From the NCBI GenBank assembly GCA_037501455.1, contig CM074865.1:19600501-19664500 (forward strand): DNA of 64,000 nucleotides, in the 5' to 3' direction. The DNA comes from Lantana camara (taxonomy: Eukaryota; Streptophyta; Magnoliopsida; Lamiales; Verbenaceae). Below the pieces are notes generated by a model. It searched no databases. It had not been told where the DNA came from and saw only the letters and a list, made by a program, of their open reading frames with translations. This document shows positions 32,793 through 46,055 of the stretch, piece by piece; the stretch's first letter is position 1, and every line of letters starts with the position of its first letter. A program made the position numbers and the translations under genes.

Positions 32793-33183
32793 TACTATAC
32801 TATTATATTAAGTGAGAGATCTTAAAGTAACCGTTTTGGTCTCTTGAACTGTAAAATTATTATTATTTTTTATTTTTTTTATCGTACTCTCAACGTCTTA
32901 TTATTATTTTATCTCTGAATTTCTTTTTTTTTTTTCTCATTTTACTCCCATTTTCTTTATTATATATTTCTTTTCTTTCCCCATATTTTTTAATTTCTAT
33001 TTTGTATTATCTTTTTTTTTTTCCCCATATTTTTTAATTTCTATTTGTATTATCTTTTAAGTTTATGATTAAATTAAAAATAATTGTAAAATAAATATTA
33101 ATATAAAAATTTTAATTTAATATATATTTAAATAATAATAATATTATTATTTACACACGCAAGGGGTATGCAAAAATTACTAG
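32793..33183 (+). mobile_element. Possible non-autonomous Helitron (~390 bp)
   Basis: The left end TACTATACTATTATATTAAG resembles the common 5' end of small plant Helitrons, though the initial TC is not intact. The right end finishes CTAG followed by T, with a weak GC-containing stem (GCAAGGGGTATGC) 10 bp before. Inside are two direct copies of a CCCCATATTTTTTAATTTCT unit (about 32980-33056). No coding sequence is present. Confidence 0.35.
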
Positions 33184-34608
33184 TTTTCTATAAAAATCAG
33201 ATGTATTTTTTATGTTTCTCAAATTAAAGAGACTCCATCCTATGCCATTTTCTTCCGCTAAATCTAAACCTTTGGGCTATCTTCTTTTTCTTTTATCCCG
33301 CCATTCTAAAAGCCCAGGTCAAATTTTATTTTGAAAATCAGAGAAAAAGGGCCCAATCCAGCCTAAATTTCAAATTGAACCAATATACTCGTGGGATTTC
33401 AGATGAATTATACCAGACTAACTACAAAGAAATATGCGATATTTTTCTTTCTTGAGTGCCGCAGATGATGAAAACACAGGTATTTGCGCTGCGCCGGGGG
33501 TGATGAGCACTGAGCAGACGACGGCGCACAGAATTAGGGAATTCAACGAGTAAATCTCTTTTTTTTTTAATTGAAAAAGTCCTCATATTTAATGAAGCTG
33601 TGGTTGGTCTCCGGATTTTAGGACCGAAATTGTTTGTTAACCAATCGATTTTCTTTTCCCTAAAGTGGTTGAAATTCTGTTGGTTTTGGAGGCCCATTCG
33701 AACCGAATGATACACCGATCACCTTAAATCAACCGGTTCGTTGTTTGATAAATTTCAACACCACTAAATTTAATCGATCGAGTAAATGATATAGTAATGA
33801 AAAAATTAAATTAAGAAAAAGAATACTCTTCTTATTAAGAAGAAATTGCAGAGAAAGGAAATACTAAAGATGTTGTAGAGATTTTCTATCACAAGTGATC
33901 TATATAAGAGAAAATCTCTCTCTTATGAAGAATTGTGCCCATCTTTTGAAAATGGTCCTCATCCCTTCTTTTTCTCTTTAGCCTAACCGTTTCTTCCTCT
34001 TATTCCTTTTTCTTCTTCAAGGGCATATTTTATCTTCGGAGCCAAACTGCCACCAGGATAAATTGTAACGATTGGGCTTGTCCAGCGGGGTTAGAATGCG
34101 TGTAAGACTTGCCAATATTCGGGCCAATAGCAGCATAAAGTAAGGTATTGACTTGGCCCAAACAAGGGCGGTCATGGGTTGATAATAAATAATTTCATAA
34201 CAAGAAGTCCAATTATAATATAAAAACTTAATTACTTGGATTATGATAACATCAGTATATATGTTGAAAATAAAATGCAGATCAACATGAATTCAAACAA
34301 ATCGGCATTTCAAACCATCCAATGGGTCGCTAAAATAATAAAAATCAATTCCTAAATGAAGTCAGTAACCAATTGGTGATCATCTAATTAGTTGCTAAAA
34401 TAATAAAAATAGTATCTTAAATGAAGTCAATAGCCAATTAGTGATCCCAATCCGTCATCGACCGAGTGGGGGTTGATAAAACTCACGCAACTAGTTTATT
34501 GAGTTGCCAATAAAAAATTTATCATGATTGAATATAGATATTCCGCCCATAATAAAAGTTGTCCGGTAAATTTTTTATTAAGAAACAATTAATTTTATGG
34601 AAACTTAT
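33184..34608. other. Unassigned AT-rich sequence
   Basis: I see no gene here. The minus-strand frame 33422-33715 has no recognisable motif. A 64-bp imperfect tandem duplication (34318-34443, unit containing GCTAAAATAATAAAAAT and AATGAAGTCA) is the only clear structure. Confidence 0.6.
34318..34443. repeat. Imperfect tandem duplication, ~64-bp unit
   Basis: Two head-to-tail copies of the unit GCTAAAATAATAAAAAT...AAATGAAGTCA...CCAATT with scattered differences. Confidence 0.75.
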
Positions 34609-35766
34609 TGTTGGAATTTAACGTAATGGATGATTTTATTTTTTGGAGGGATACCAAATTCTTTGGTAGGAATCCAAAGAATAAAATCCATAAATTAATA
34701 ATAAATAAATTGAAAGTAATAAAGATTGAAACTTTGTGGTATGTTTTAGTTCACATGATATATCAAGATGTTTGTACTTTATATGCAATTAAATATTATA
34801 TATTATGCTATACACTAAGGATTGCATAATGGTAAGTATAAACGTGAGTTTTATTGCTGAACATTTATTTTGATATTGAAATAAAGTTGATATCAGACAG
34901 TTACAATATTAATTGTATGGTATTAAAGGCCTTGTTCATGTGCTGGTATCTGTTACAAAACGTTTTAGACGTTTTTGTGAGTTTATTTCTGCATAATGGT
35001 TGTATTAATTGTGAGGTTATGACCTCCAATAAACTAGACAATTAATAGCCATGTGTGTCATGGTTTGGGGCCTGTAAATCTGTAGTTCCAAACCACAGAA
35101 TATGGGAGAGATATACAAAGAGACAAGTATGCAAAATACGGTGAATTAGGAAGAGTTAGAAGTCTAGATAGATTTTTGGTTTGTTGCTGCAAAATACACT
35201 CTGGTACGAAACACACGCGCACTGATACTTGTGAGTTGAGTCAAGAAAACATATTCTCACACCTATAGCACGTTTTCTAAAGTACCAATCAGACACTACA
35301 CTCTCTCATAAGAGTCCTGGTTAGTAGTCGAAGTGAGATTCTCCTGAGATCGTGTGTATCTGTGATTCGAAAATCTTTGGACTATCTTATCCTGGAAGAA
35401 GTTTCGCGACAACCCAAGGCACCGGTAGTGTGGTGAATACTTCTTTAAGGCAAGCTAGCTTTTACCATCGATTCAGTCATATCACACGATAAGCCTCTTG
35501 GTTTACCTCTTATAGAATTATTCTTATCTTCGTTGTCATGTGAATATGTTCGGGTACATTTCTGGTATTTATCTTCATATGGTTTTGTACTTTACTGGAA
35601 CTTACACTATGACAAGGATGCAAGATCTGTATTCTGGTTATTCCACTGGTATATGGAAGCATATATGTTGCTGGTATTTACATCTTAATTGGTGTGTGTA
35701 TATTGCAAAATCTGATTATCCATTATATTTGATAATGTGGTATTACCACAAAGCTGATTTCCAACA
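34609..35766 (+). mobile_element. Copia-type solo LTR (second family)
   Basis: 1158 bp bounded by TGTTGGAA and its perfect inverted end TTCCAACA. The flanks are CTTAT (34604-34608) and CTTTT (35767-35771), a 5-bp TSD with one mismatch. No primer site follows, so it is a single LTR. The ends fit Ty1/copia families. Orientation is taken from the usual TTTCCAACA 3' end and is not independently proven. Frames at 34608-35773 are not genes. Confidence 0.75.
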
Positions 35767-35771
35767 CTTTT

Positions 35772-36377
35772 GATGATTTATTTGTCAAAAATATAATAGG
35801 GGTAATTTTGAAATTTCACTATTTAACATATACTTAAAAGAAAATGCTTTGAGTGTGTACTGCAATTTTGTTAGTTAATAAATCTATGTATATTTTCTTA
35901 AAAAAAGAAAATAAAATAATAAAAGGTTTTGTGATGAAAATTTTGATGAAATTTTCAGAAAATTTACTTGAACAAATAGGACTTTTCATCAATCAACTAA
36001 CATCAAAAGTTTTCAATTCAAATAAACACGTGAATATATGATGTATCACAAAAATTAATAGATTTGTTCAACTAAAATTTATTCTTTTTATTATTTAATA
36101 ATAAGGTGAGCAGTCTCTAAAATAAAAATAAAATAAAATAGGCAAATTTTTTCATAATTTGGTAATTAAAAGAAATATTTGCATGATGTAACATGAAGAT
36201 CTAAAAAAAAAAAAAAAAAAAAAAGATGTCTCATATTGAACACCGTATCAAACATTTCTCACGTAAAAATTTAAAAAATTATGTATCACCGTATCAGTAT
36301 CGCGTTATGTCCGTATTACTTTGTCATTGTCCGTATATCATAATGGTATCGAGAGAATTACATCTAACTACTCTGTA
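35772..36377. other. AT-rich spacer with poly(A) run
   Basis: Nothing gene-like. A 22-base A run lies at 36203-36224. The right border is the LINE poly(A) end. Confidence 0.6.
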
Positions 36378-38080
36378 TTTTTTTTTTGACACCCAACCGG
36401 CCCGAAGGCCAACTAGTTCAAATCAGCGGAAATAAAACGCAAAGCAACAAAAGGAACATCAAAAGCACCAACACAGGCCGAGACCGCATTTCTAGCAATA
36501 GTGTGGGTCACTATATTGGCACCGCGACGAATAAAAGAGAACCGAACTGCTTCCAACTGAGAGCACAACATCTTCTCGTCTTTAAGGATGTTCCCAATGG
36601 GGGATAAATCCTCATCATCACTTTGGAGGCTTCTAATGATATTCAAACAATCGCCCTCGATAACAACCTTTCTCCATCCGAAGTCTGTCGCAAGTCTAAT
36701 AGCCGAAAGCGATGCTATAACCTCTGCAACACTTGGATCTGAGGTGTGGTTCCTTCGGTCAGTCTCCCACCCTATACAACCACCACCTTCATCTCTAGCG
36801 ATAATCCCAATACCAATCTCGTTAGATTCTTTAAAGACTGCTCCATCGAAATTTACCTTAATCCAACCACACTCCGGCTTACTCCACTTCACAACCTCTG
36901 AGGACGGTTCGATCGAATCCATAGCTTCGTCAATGTAAGAAATTTCCATGCTGCAATGGAGTGCAAAGTCCAACACCTGGTGGGGTTGACGTCTAATTCC
37001 TTCCGCCCAGAACTTGTTCCGATGTCCCCATAAAGCCCACAAAATATGGACTAAGTTACTGCCCTCACTCGCACTTAGATTATCCAGCGCTCTCAACAGA
37101 CCATCTTTAAAATGAGCCCCAATCGGATGAGTATCTCTCCAAGGAATATGAAAAATGGCCCATACCTGTCTAGCAAAGGAACAACTAAGCAGGATATGGC
37201 CAATATCCTCAGCAGGTGCACTACACAACTTGCAACTCATATCCGAACCACAGTGTCGACTGGACAAATTGACACCAGTGGGCAGAATATTCCTGCAGCA
37301 GCGCGCAAGAAGGATCGCACCTTCGGATGGATCTTGAGTTTCCAAATTCTTCTCCATATACCATGCTTCTCAGAAGAAGATGATGAAGCTGTATTCCGGT
37401 TAGCCATATCCTTTGCCAAGAAGTAGGTACTTCGCACTGTAAATTTTCCTTTTGTGTTGAAGTGCCATATAATCGAATCCTCTCACCGATTAGCGCCCAG
37501 CAGGATGCTAAGAATTGCACGAGCATCGCGGTCGTGAAACACGTTAGTAATAAGTTCCTCATTCCACCTAGAAAGGCCCGATAACAGCAAGTCCTCAACC
37601 CATTCCGGATAAATCGAAGCTGATTGATTGAACCTTGGCTTAAAATCCGACACTACAGGGAGCCAACGATCCCGCCATACGTGCACTTTAGCCCCATCGC
37701 CAATACGCCATCTTGTCCCCGCAGCTATAAGGAATCTTGCCTCATGGAGACTCCGCCACATGTAGGAAAGGGATCTCCCTAGTCGTGCATCCCAGATTTC
37801 TGAATTTAAAAAATACCTGGCCTTAAGAACTCGGGTAATAAGAGTATCCGGTTGCTTGAGCACTCTCCACAGCTGTTTCGCAAGCATCGCAAGGTTGAAA
37901 GCTTTAAATGATCGGAACCCCAGACCTCCAACCGCTTTACTTTCGCACAATTTATCCCACGGCACCCAATGGATCTTACGTTGTTCTCTGTTGTTCCACC
38001 AAAATTGGGAGATAATAGAATCAATCTCCTGAATAACGTTATCCGGCATCAAAAAGCAATTCAAGGCGTACGATGGGATA
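36378..38080 (-). pseudogene. LINE (L1 type) ORF2, C-terminal third with zf-RVT and RNase H, and 3' end
   Basis: On the minus strand this holds the end of an L1-type ORF2. The part at 37483-38080 reads PSYALNCFLMPDNV, FWWNN, KIHWVPWDKLC, GGLGFRSF and W..GDG, the typical post-RT region. After a stop near 37483 and a frameshift near 37357 comes the zinc finger (CKLCSAPAEDIGHILLSCSF) and then a plant-type RNase H (WIKVNFDGAV, AEVIASLSAIRL, VVIEGDCLNII, RRGANIVTHTIARNA) with catalytic D-E-D visible. The element ends in a short poly(A), seen as ten T at 36378-36387. Element E inserted at 38081 and splits it from the part at 59792. Confidence 0.92.
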
Positions 38081-39347
38081 TGTAGCACCTGGGACGACAG
38101 GCACCACATCCCCCGCACTATGAGTCTAATCCACATATGAAATAGACAGTCCATACATGAATCGGACTCACAGCGAACGGGTGACAAACAAAATGAGCGC
38201 CCTGGCTAGGCGGAAGCTAACCCTGGAACAATCAACAATAACCAAAATTCGGAAGCAAGAAAATCATTCATGTAATATCAAAGAAATAAATGAAATCCAA
38301 CAAGAATATAAATACGGGTTCCGCTAATCAATACACCTGTCCTAACCTGTCCCGAATCAATACAAGGCAACAACATAACAACGGGTTCAACTAGTTCCAG
38401 AAACTGTCCTAACCTGTCCCGAAATAATATCAATTCAATAAATGGCACACTGGCCAACAATAATAGGTCAATACAATACTTAGAAACAATATAGTATGCA
38501 GTGAGTGTAAGTGAGTGAGACTAGAAAAATGACTCGACAATTCTAACTCCGCCTAGTAACCAACACCTGCAAAAGAAACTGGAAAAGTGGGAAAGAGGGG
38601 TCAGTCTCTAGAAGACTGAGCGAGCAGGAGCGATAAATATATAGAAACATGCACATGCAAGTCATAAATCCCGAACAAAGTTTTATTTAAAGTTAGTTCC
38701 CAAGAGGGCAAGTGAATAACTAAGCAATGCTCGGACTTTACAACTAATCATATTAAATTCATTAAGTTTATAATTCATACATAAACATAAGGCTCGGCGA
38801 GTGAGCGTGTATTATCTCCAACCAAACTCCGACCGTGTACGACAAATATCATTATTATATTAAATACGCGATCACACAGTACATTATAATACATGCAAGC
38901 CATAAAACATAGTCGTTTGGGCAATCCGTGTCCCGGCCTTCCCGCACGGTGCATAACAATCATAATATAATCATAATCATAAAATAAGTTCCAACCTTCT
39001 TCCTCCGGGTGGTGAACGGGTTAGCAAGACCTAACCACCGGTCCATACATAGGCCAATGGGGGTACATGAATCCCCCAAGGGCACTCAGCTCCCATTCCC
39101 CGCTAAACCTCATAGCGAGGGCCGGTATTACCGTAAATGTGGTGGGACTAGTACAAGGGATCACCGTCGGCCCTTGCCTCCCCAGATAGCCACTAGCACT
39201 AAGTCCCTTGGCCCGTGCATTCATAATCATATCCATAATCATATTCTCGCCAAAACATTTGATTCATAAGAAACATAACATATTTCATAGTTCATTAGAA
39301 AAAGGTTTACTCGATCAAAGTTTACTCGATGACTCTACTTTAAAAGT

Positions 39348-39348
39348 A

Positions 39349-39375
<27 letters not shown>
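39348..39375. repeat. (AT)n microsatellite in E 3' LTR
   Basis: A TA dinucleotide run; a shorter run is at the same place in the 5' LTR (57884-57901). Confidence 0.9.
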
Positions 39376-39379
<4 letters not shown>

Positions 39380-40049
39380 TTTGGCTAAAGCTTGTCACAT
39401 AAGGTTGTAGGGTTTAATATGTAACTAGAACGAAAACACCCTCACCTGGAATACCACGAGACATAAAGCATGAGCAATACGGGTGCCTATTCAATTCGGA
39501 AGTCTCCGCCCTGGAAACGAACTGTACAAGAGAAGGAACAATGTGTACCAGTGAGAGGAGACTCAATATGAACCAAATAGGACGCATGGCAATGTTCACG
39601 AAATGGTATTAATAAATTATGCAATGATTCAATATATAATAAATCATAAAAGTCATAAAATGTTCGGGTATACAATTAAGGTTTCAAATAACAATTAAAC
39701 ATACAATTAAAGCTACATGTATGATTCATGAACGTTAAGTTCGTATTTCAAATTAAATAAGCATGTGGAATAATTATGCCAATTCATATATATTCAAACA
39801 ATTCACAATTAAATCAATTAAGGCAAGTAATCGACATGAAACGAGGCCCATAAAATCAATGAGTTAAGAATTCGAGTTTTCATATATCATATCATATTAT
39901 CATACATTATACAATTCATAATCATCGATTAATTGAGTGTACAAGATCAAATTACAATTTAAAGCAATTAACGTATAACATACAATAACTTCAACAATTC
40001 ATATAAAATCAACCAAGTGTCCGATTGACAAACGAAAAGCGGTGATAGA

Positions 40050-41300
40050 CTCACCACGACGAAAGGAACATGCTGTCCGGAAGGTGTCGGAATGCCGCCA
40101 CCGGAACCTACCGGACCGCCACTGACAGCCGTCAAAGAACCACCTCCGGTGGTCGAAAAAATCCCTGGAAGGACAAAAACTTGCGCCTCGGCCTGCTAGT
40201 CAAAAGCCCTCAAATAATTTCAGAAAATACCAAAGACACCGGATTTCGTTGGCGAAAAACCGAACTAAATCCCTAGAACGAAAACTGCAATTAAACTCCA
40301 ACCGTAAAACAAAAATGAAATCCGAACATACCGTTGGAAAGCTCGTAACGAGGCCTTCGAAACCCATATCTCAATTGCCGAAAAAAGTAGCCGGAGAGTT
40401 GACCGACATTGACCCGCCGGTTCTGCCGTCGGTTCACCACCACTGGCCGGTTTTCACACCGCCACCAACACAGAAATCTTGGCAACGTCGAGTAGAGTAA
40501 TTCTCATGAAGGGCCCGTCACCAAAATCCCGCTGGAAAAGGCCGAACCGCCACCTCTTAGCTCCTCCGCTGCTGCCTTGCCGGAACTGCTATCACCGACC
40601 GTTTTCTACCTGAATTGATGCCGGAAATGGAATCAGGACGTTGAAAAACCTTAGGAACCGGTCTTGCTCGTCGGATAAGGGTGCCGAAACGGCGAGATTT
40701 GCCGTGCTACAATATCGCGCCGCCACGGCGTGAAGTTCAGGCGGCGCGTGTGGTGTCGTCGTGACCCCGATGGCTGTGCTGCTGACGTGGAAGACTGCGT
40801 CGGGAAGTCCTCTAACTGGGTCAATGGCGCGTGTCGAAGAAGCTCCGCCGGAGACGGCCGAAATCGGCCAGCGAAATCGCGGCCTGCCACCCCCCACCTG
40901 GCGCGACTGAAAATCAGAAATATCTCCTCCGACGGTCGTTGTCGGGCCAAGATCTTGGTACGGTTGTGACCGCGTCGTCGAGCTCATCGAAAAACACTAT
41001 TGGTTCGTCAAAATCTATCGAGAAACGAGGAAGTTAGAATTTTTGTGTGTGTGGTGTGTGTTGGTCGTGTGTTTCGCCGGGAGAGGGAGAGAGAAAGAAC
41101 GAAGCTGAAACTCCAGCCCTTGGCACGAATAACGAGGATCTGGGTGTTATATCCCGGGTCCTCAACGCACGGAACGGCCGAAAGAAGGGTTAACAACGCC
41201 AGAATTGGGCAAACTCAGAGTCTACGGACTCGTCTCAATGCCCCGAACACGTTGAAGGAATCAAAGAGATCAAAATCTCGATCGGGTGAGAAATGACCGG
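40050..41300 (-). other. GC-rich segment of E LTR
   Basis: About 1.2 kb rich in CCGCC, CCGG and GGCG words, repeated in the 5' LTR (58420-59650). Overlapping frames on both strands (for example 40592-40987 minus) arise from the composition. They do not stay open between the two LTR copies and have no recognisable domain. Confidence 0.6.
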
Positions 41301-41449
41301 AAAATCCTTGAAAGAGAAAAATACAAATAAGCCCCTAAACTCAGAAGGAGCTGCAAATAAGGCCACATAAATTACATAATCACATAATCAAGCACACAAG
41401 AAAGTCGGCACGTGGCGTAATCCGTACACTGGAAGAGCTGGGCGTTACA

Positions 41450-41466
41450 ACCTCTCCCCCTTAAGA
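41450..41466 (-). promoter_or_regulatory. 3' polypurine tract of E
   Basis: CCTCTCCCCCTTAAG in plus reading, i.e. CTTAAGGGGGAGAGG on the element strand, adjoins the LTR start. Confidence 0.9.
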
Positions 41467-42649
41467 GGATCTGGTCCCCAGATCCAAACACTGAGTGAAA
41501 CCTCAAGTTGTAGTACTTCTATCCATCCCCGGAGTCGTGTAGAGTCCTCATCGTGAATTTTGCTCGCATTGTGTGCATCAATTCTCTTCGTGGTGTCTCG
41601 TTAGGGCTGAGGTTCATCTGAACATTGACCACTGTTTGCCTTAACTCTTTCGACCACTGTCAGGATACAATAGCTGTCACTGTTCCCAAACCTCGATCAC
41701 GTTGCATACTCATCACTTGAAAGTCGTTGCCAGGTCCAACGCGAAGCAACTAAGACAAATAAGAGAGAATCCCATCTCTCAACACGCAAGCGAGAAAACC
41801 CTGTCTCTCGAGCACACAGAAAGGAGAGAACCCCGTCTCTCGAGCACATAATTGAGGGAACCCCGTCTCTCAACCTAGTCTGATAGATCCCAAAATCTCC
41901 CAAACATTCTAGTTTGAGAAAATCCAGCATTTCCCAAACCCCTAAATCCGAGGGAATCCAGCATCTCCCGAATACCTAAGTACAAGAGAATCCAACATCT
42001 CTCGTGCACAAAAGTTAGAAAGAATCCAGCATCTTTCTATCATAGAATTAGAGAGAATTTAAATCTCCATTCCACTTAAACAGAAGGAATGTAACATCCC
42101 TCTTGCACGTAAATACACTTACTAAAACATTCATACATATATATCAGAATAACTCAATTAAGAAATTACACCAATCATCACAGATTACAGTTTAGCAAGT
42201 ATATCAAATAATAGCAAGAATTAATTAAATAAACATTGCATGTATGCTTATGTCATGAATGATCAGTGTACCGTTCATCGTAGTAATGGAAATGATGTTG
42301 TGACTTAGTTCCATGGTGTGGATAGTCTGATCTCTAGTTGGCTTGACTCCCAACTTGTCTTTCATATCTTTAATATGTGCTTGACTGAAAAAGTCAGACC
42401 CTTGGTTGACCCTATTCTCGATTCCATTCGGATCCTTACTCACCGTTATCTTTTTCTGTTAACCGAGTACTAGTCTATCCTGCATACTTTCAGAATATTC
42501 ATCCTTGTACCAGATTCACTCTATTATCTCTAACCATACAAGAGTATACCACCTACACAGCACTGGGGTTGTTTAATGATATTTCGAAAGTTTAGTGGAA
42601 AGTATAATTTTTCTTTTCCTGAATAGTTGGGAAAATCCGATATCGATCA
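41467..42649 (-). other. E interior, PPT-proximal part: hairpin array and block IV
   Basis: Non-coding. The hairpin array is at 41761-42105. Block IV (with ACCGTTCATCGTAGTAATGG in plus reading) is at 42234-42288, matching 5279-5325 of H and 52371-52415 of F. Solo LTR G interrupts at 42650. Confidence 0.75.
41761..42105 (-). repeat. Array of about ten hairpins upstream of the PPT (E)
   Basis: On the element strand the copies read like GAGAGA-CGGGGT-TCTCTC near the PPT. Towards the interior they drift to loops such as TGCTGGA. Stems stay paired in several drifted copies, e.g. AGAAAG/CTTTCT (about 42019-42040) and GGGA/TCCC (about 41951-41970). Confidence 0.8.
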
Positions 42650-45600
42650 TGTAGCACCCGAGCGCAAGGTACCACATCCCCCGCACCGAGACCCGACCCG
42701 AATATGAAATGGACAATCCATACCCGAGCTAAATCACGGCGAACGGGGACAAACACACATGCTATGCTAGGCGGGACTAACCCTTGAACCATATAATCAG
42801 AGTAAACATTAGCGCGGAAGCAATAACTGATCATAACATATATACAATGAGCATTCAAGCTCCAAAAATAATTCATTTACATCATTCACATGCCGTCACG
42901 GCCCAAAACATGTACGCTCCAAAACAATAATCATATACAAAGATCAAATGTAAGAGTATGCAAGTGTAAGACCAAAATACAAGAGCTAGAGACGAATGCA
43001 AGACCTATGACTCGAATTCCCGCCTAGCTCCTGACACCTGCATAACCAACTAAAAACCAAACGGGTTCAGTCCAAAAGGGACTGGTGGGTATAAAAATAG
43101 GGCATAAATATAATATATGACGATATTTAAACAGTCACATGCAAGCTATAATCCCCAAGTGAGGTTTTAAAGAATTTCCCAAGTGGGTAAAATAGAGAAA
43201 TCATCAAAAGGGATTATAACGATTCATTTACGTTAGGTCATTATTGGCCCGGCGAGTGGGCGTGCATTATCTCCAACCAACACCTTGTGTAGTTCATTAA
43301 ACATTCATTCATTCTTTCTTTTCATGCTTAACATTCTTTCGTGCACATTCAATAACATTTACACCTTTTTCCTCCGGGTTGGTGGCGGGTTTGCAAGGCC
43401 CGACCACCCATTCATTAACCAAAAGGGGAACATGACTCCCCAGATGGCACTCAGCGTCCATTCCTCGCTAACTCCTAACGAGGTCCGGTTACGCCATTAA
43501 TTGGTGGAACTAATATGAGGGATCACCGTCGGCCCATGCCTCCCCGGATAGCCACTCACACTAAGTCCCTGGGCCCCATTCGTGCATTCATTCATTTCTC
43601 GCCAAAACATTAGGTAGGATTCATAAAATAAGGCTTTACATTGCAAACATTTACTCTTTAAAACGACTCTATATATATATATTCATTTTGGTCGAAAACT
43701 TTTCACATTGAAGATATATATAGGGTCATATAATTAAATAGAAGAGAAGCCCACCTTAACGGTAAAAAGGAGAACACACGAGCCTCACTGACCGGCTTCG
43801 TCTCCAACGGAATCAAAATCTGTGCAAGAAAGGTGAAGTGAGACTCAATATGACCATATAAGACGCTCGGCGATGTAATGATCATGATATGAATGTATAA
43901 AAGATAAGATTATGTCATGAAAATGTTCATGTGCACTATTAAGGAATTTAAGGCATATAAACAAGCTATTCATTCATTCATTTCATTCAAATTCATAAAT
44001 TCACATTTTATATCAATTCATTCCAAGAATTTCAAATATGATCATAGCACGTATTAAATCGCATTTACAATTAGAAAATAGACAATTAAATACGTTCAAA
44101 TCAAGATCGGAAATTAAATAAAACATGAAATAGGTAACAATTAAATTCTATAATTCAATTAAATCAAATAATATTTAATATATAATAAACATATATATAT
44201 AATATATATAAATATACGTACGTACATGGCATGCAAAATATTCATGCATGCAAATGTCACACTTATATATATATTATAAAGTCATGCATGCAAACATATA
44301 TATAAATTCCTACGTAACACATGCATGCAACACAAACATGCATGCTGCACCAAATTTGAAATTAAACCCCAATTTTCAAAAGTATGACATGGCCGTGTTG
44401 GTTTTCAGTTTAAAATGGACACGGCCGTGTCCGATTTTATAAAATTTAGGTAGCCAAGTCGAAGCATCAACACGGCCTCGCCCATTTTTCATTGGATTTG
44501 GACACGGCCGTGTTGCCTTCCTTCTTTGCACACCAACTGCAAAATAACGCAGCAAAACCCCTGTTTATGACATGAATATGCAACGGCACGATGCAGCAAC
44601 CACAAGCCATGAAATGCAGCAGCCATAATGCATGAACAACCTAATTAAAAGGCTAAAAACTGACAGCAACAAGCAAGGAAAATGCAGCAATTTGACAGCA
44701 GCAATAACCAGTCCAAAACAGGGGCAAAACCACGAAAAAACAGAGCAACAACTGATCTCCTTTATCCCATCATGTTCAGGTAAGTTAGGCCATCTCATAC
44801 GCAGCAAAACAACACCAATTCGACATATAAATCAGTCCCAAGGAAGCTCAACGTGAAAAGAAGGCATAAGTGATCATTTCATGAATTTTCCTCGAAGTGT
44901 CATTAATGATAACTCATGAATACTTCAACTACCATGTAATCAATGATCATAAATGCAAATAAGAAGTCAAAATAATCATTTTCAAGCTTGGAATCAAACA
45001 AATCCATCAAGAAACGAAGGAGATCAACACTAATGTTCAAAACCTAACTCTTTCTCAAATTCAGCCATAAACTCATGAAACCATGATCAAAATTGGGGAT
45101 GCATAGCTTAAAATGACACATATTGAATGTATATTACAACCCTAAGCTTACCTTGTGGATTAATGGAGGTTTGGAGGAGATTTGAGCTTTGAATCTCCAA
45201 GGTGCACAAGGGTTACGGGAAAAACTGGAAGTCAGGAGCTTTGGCTGAGATTTCTTGCTTGTGTGAGGGTTGGTTCGGTTAAGGGATGGAATTACAGGTT
45301 AGGTGGGTGAGTTAGGGTTCCATAGGCTCCAACCATGGTTAATTTGGTCAAGAATTGTAAGAGTTATGGTCATTTTAGTAAAACATGGCAGTTTAGGCAC
45401 CGATTCGTTTTTCGGTTGGATTTCGGAGGTTCAAATGATTTTGGAAAAATATAAGGCTAAGTTTATTAAACCTGAATCTTTGATACGAGCTCAACGAAGT
45501 TGACGGAACTCGAATCCGAGTTCCCGAGCTCAAGATATCACATACGGAACCAAGGGTGCGCTAATTGCTCGTTAGACCCCGACTTGGATTCCAAAAACAA

Positions 45601-46055
45601 AGTAAATCCGAAACTCATGCAAATGAACTCGAAAATACGAAACGAACATATATTCATATACAAGACACGTATATCTCCGACATATTAAATTTTCACAAAA
45701 TTTCGGTATCAATTCATATAAAAACGAAGCATGTATATGTCACTCATAAGCAATGCAACAAGAAAATCCATACGTTTACAATTAATTATAAAATTGAATT
45801 CGTAAATTAAAAAAAATGAAATTAAAGTCAACAAATTTTGAATGACATTTTAATATTAATTAACATAATTGAATTACATATTTAATTTAATAACAATTCG
45901 CATTAACATATAAAATTAATATTAATAAAACTTAAGATATAATAATTAACATTTAATATTAAATTAAATATATAAATCACTTATAAACAATTAATTAGCG
46001 CAATTTGGTAAACATATACGTCATACCTGTACGACTGAAATATCGGGGCGTCACA
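42650..46055 (-). mobile_element. Solo LTR G in E interior
   Basis: 3406 bp. Plus reading starts TGTAGCACC and ends GGGGCGTCACA, with a perfect TSD GATCA (42645-42649, 46056-46060). It carries GCTAGGCGGG (42765), the GGTGGCGGG...CCCGACCACC hairpin (43379-43409), the GGGCCCATTCGTG block (43570), the GACACGGCCGTGTC hairpin array (44386-44517), and GAGTTCCCGAGCTCAAGATA-type sequence near 45520. Small frames inside are not genes. Confidence 0.92.
44386..44517 (-). repeat. GC-centred hairpin array in LTR G
   Basis: GACAT-GGCC-GTGTTG, GGACAC-GGCC-GTGTCC, AACAC-GGCC-TCG and GGACAC-GGCC-GTGTTG. The first two are separated by GTTTTCAGTTTAAAATGG, almost the same spacer as in F (GTTTCAGTTTAAAGTGG). Confidence 0.8.

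Larger units (their letters stand above)
38081..41449 (-). repeat. 3' LTR of E
   Basis: 3369 bp. In plus reading it starts TGTAGCACC and ends GCGTTACA. It includes the clan blocks (GGCTAGGCGG at 38203, CAGTCTCTAGAAGACTGA at 38610, hairpin GGTGGT...ACCACC at 39008-39039, AGGGC-loop hairpin at 39502-39518), an AT microsatellite (39348-39375), and a GC-rich half (about 40050-41300) not seen in its relatives. Confidence 0.92.

Noticed and set aside
33422..33715. 97-aa minus-strand frame
   Set aside because: No recognisable domain and no supporting signals.
40592..40987. 131-aa minus-strand frame and overlapping frames in the GC-rich E LTR
   Set aside because: Open frames on several strands reflect GC-rich composition; they do not stay intact in the other LTR copy (58620-59290) and show no domain.
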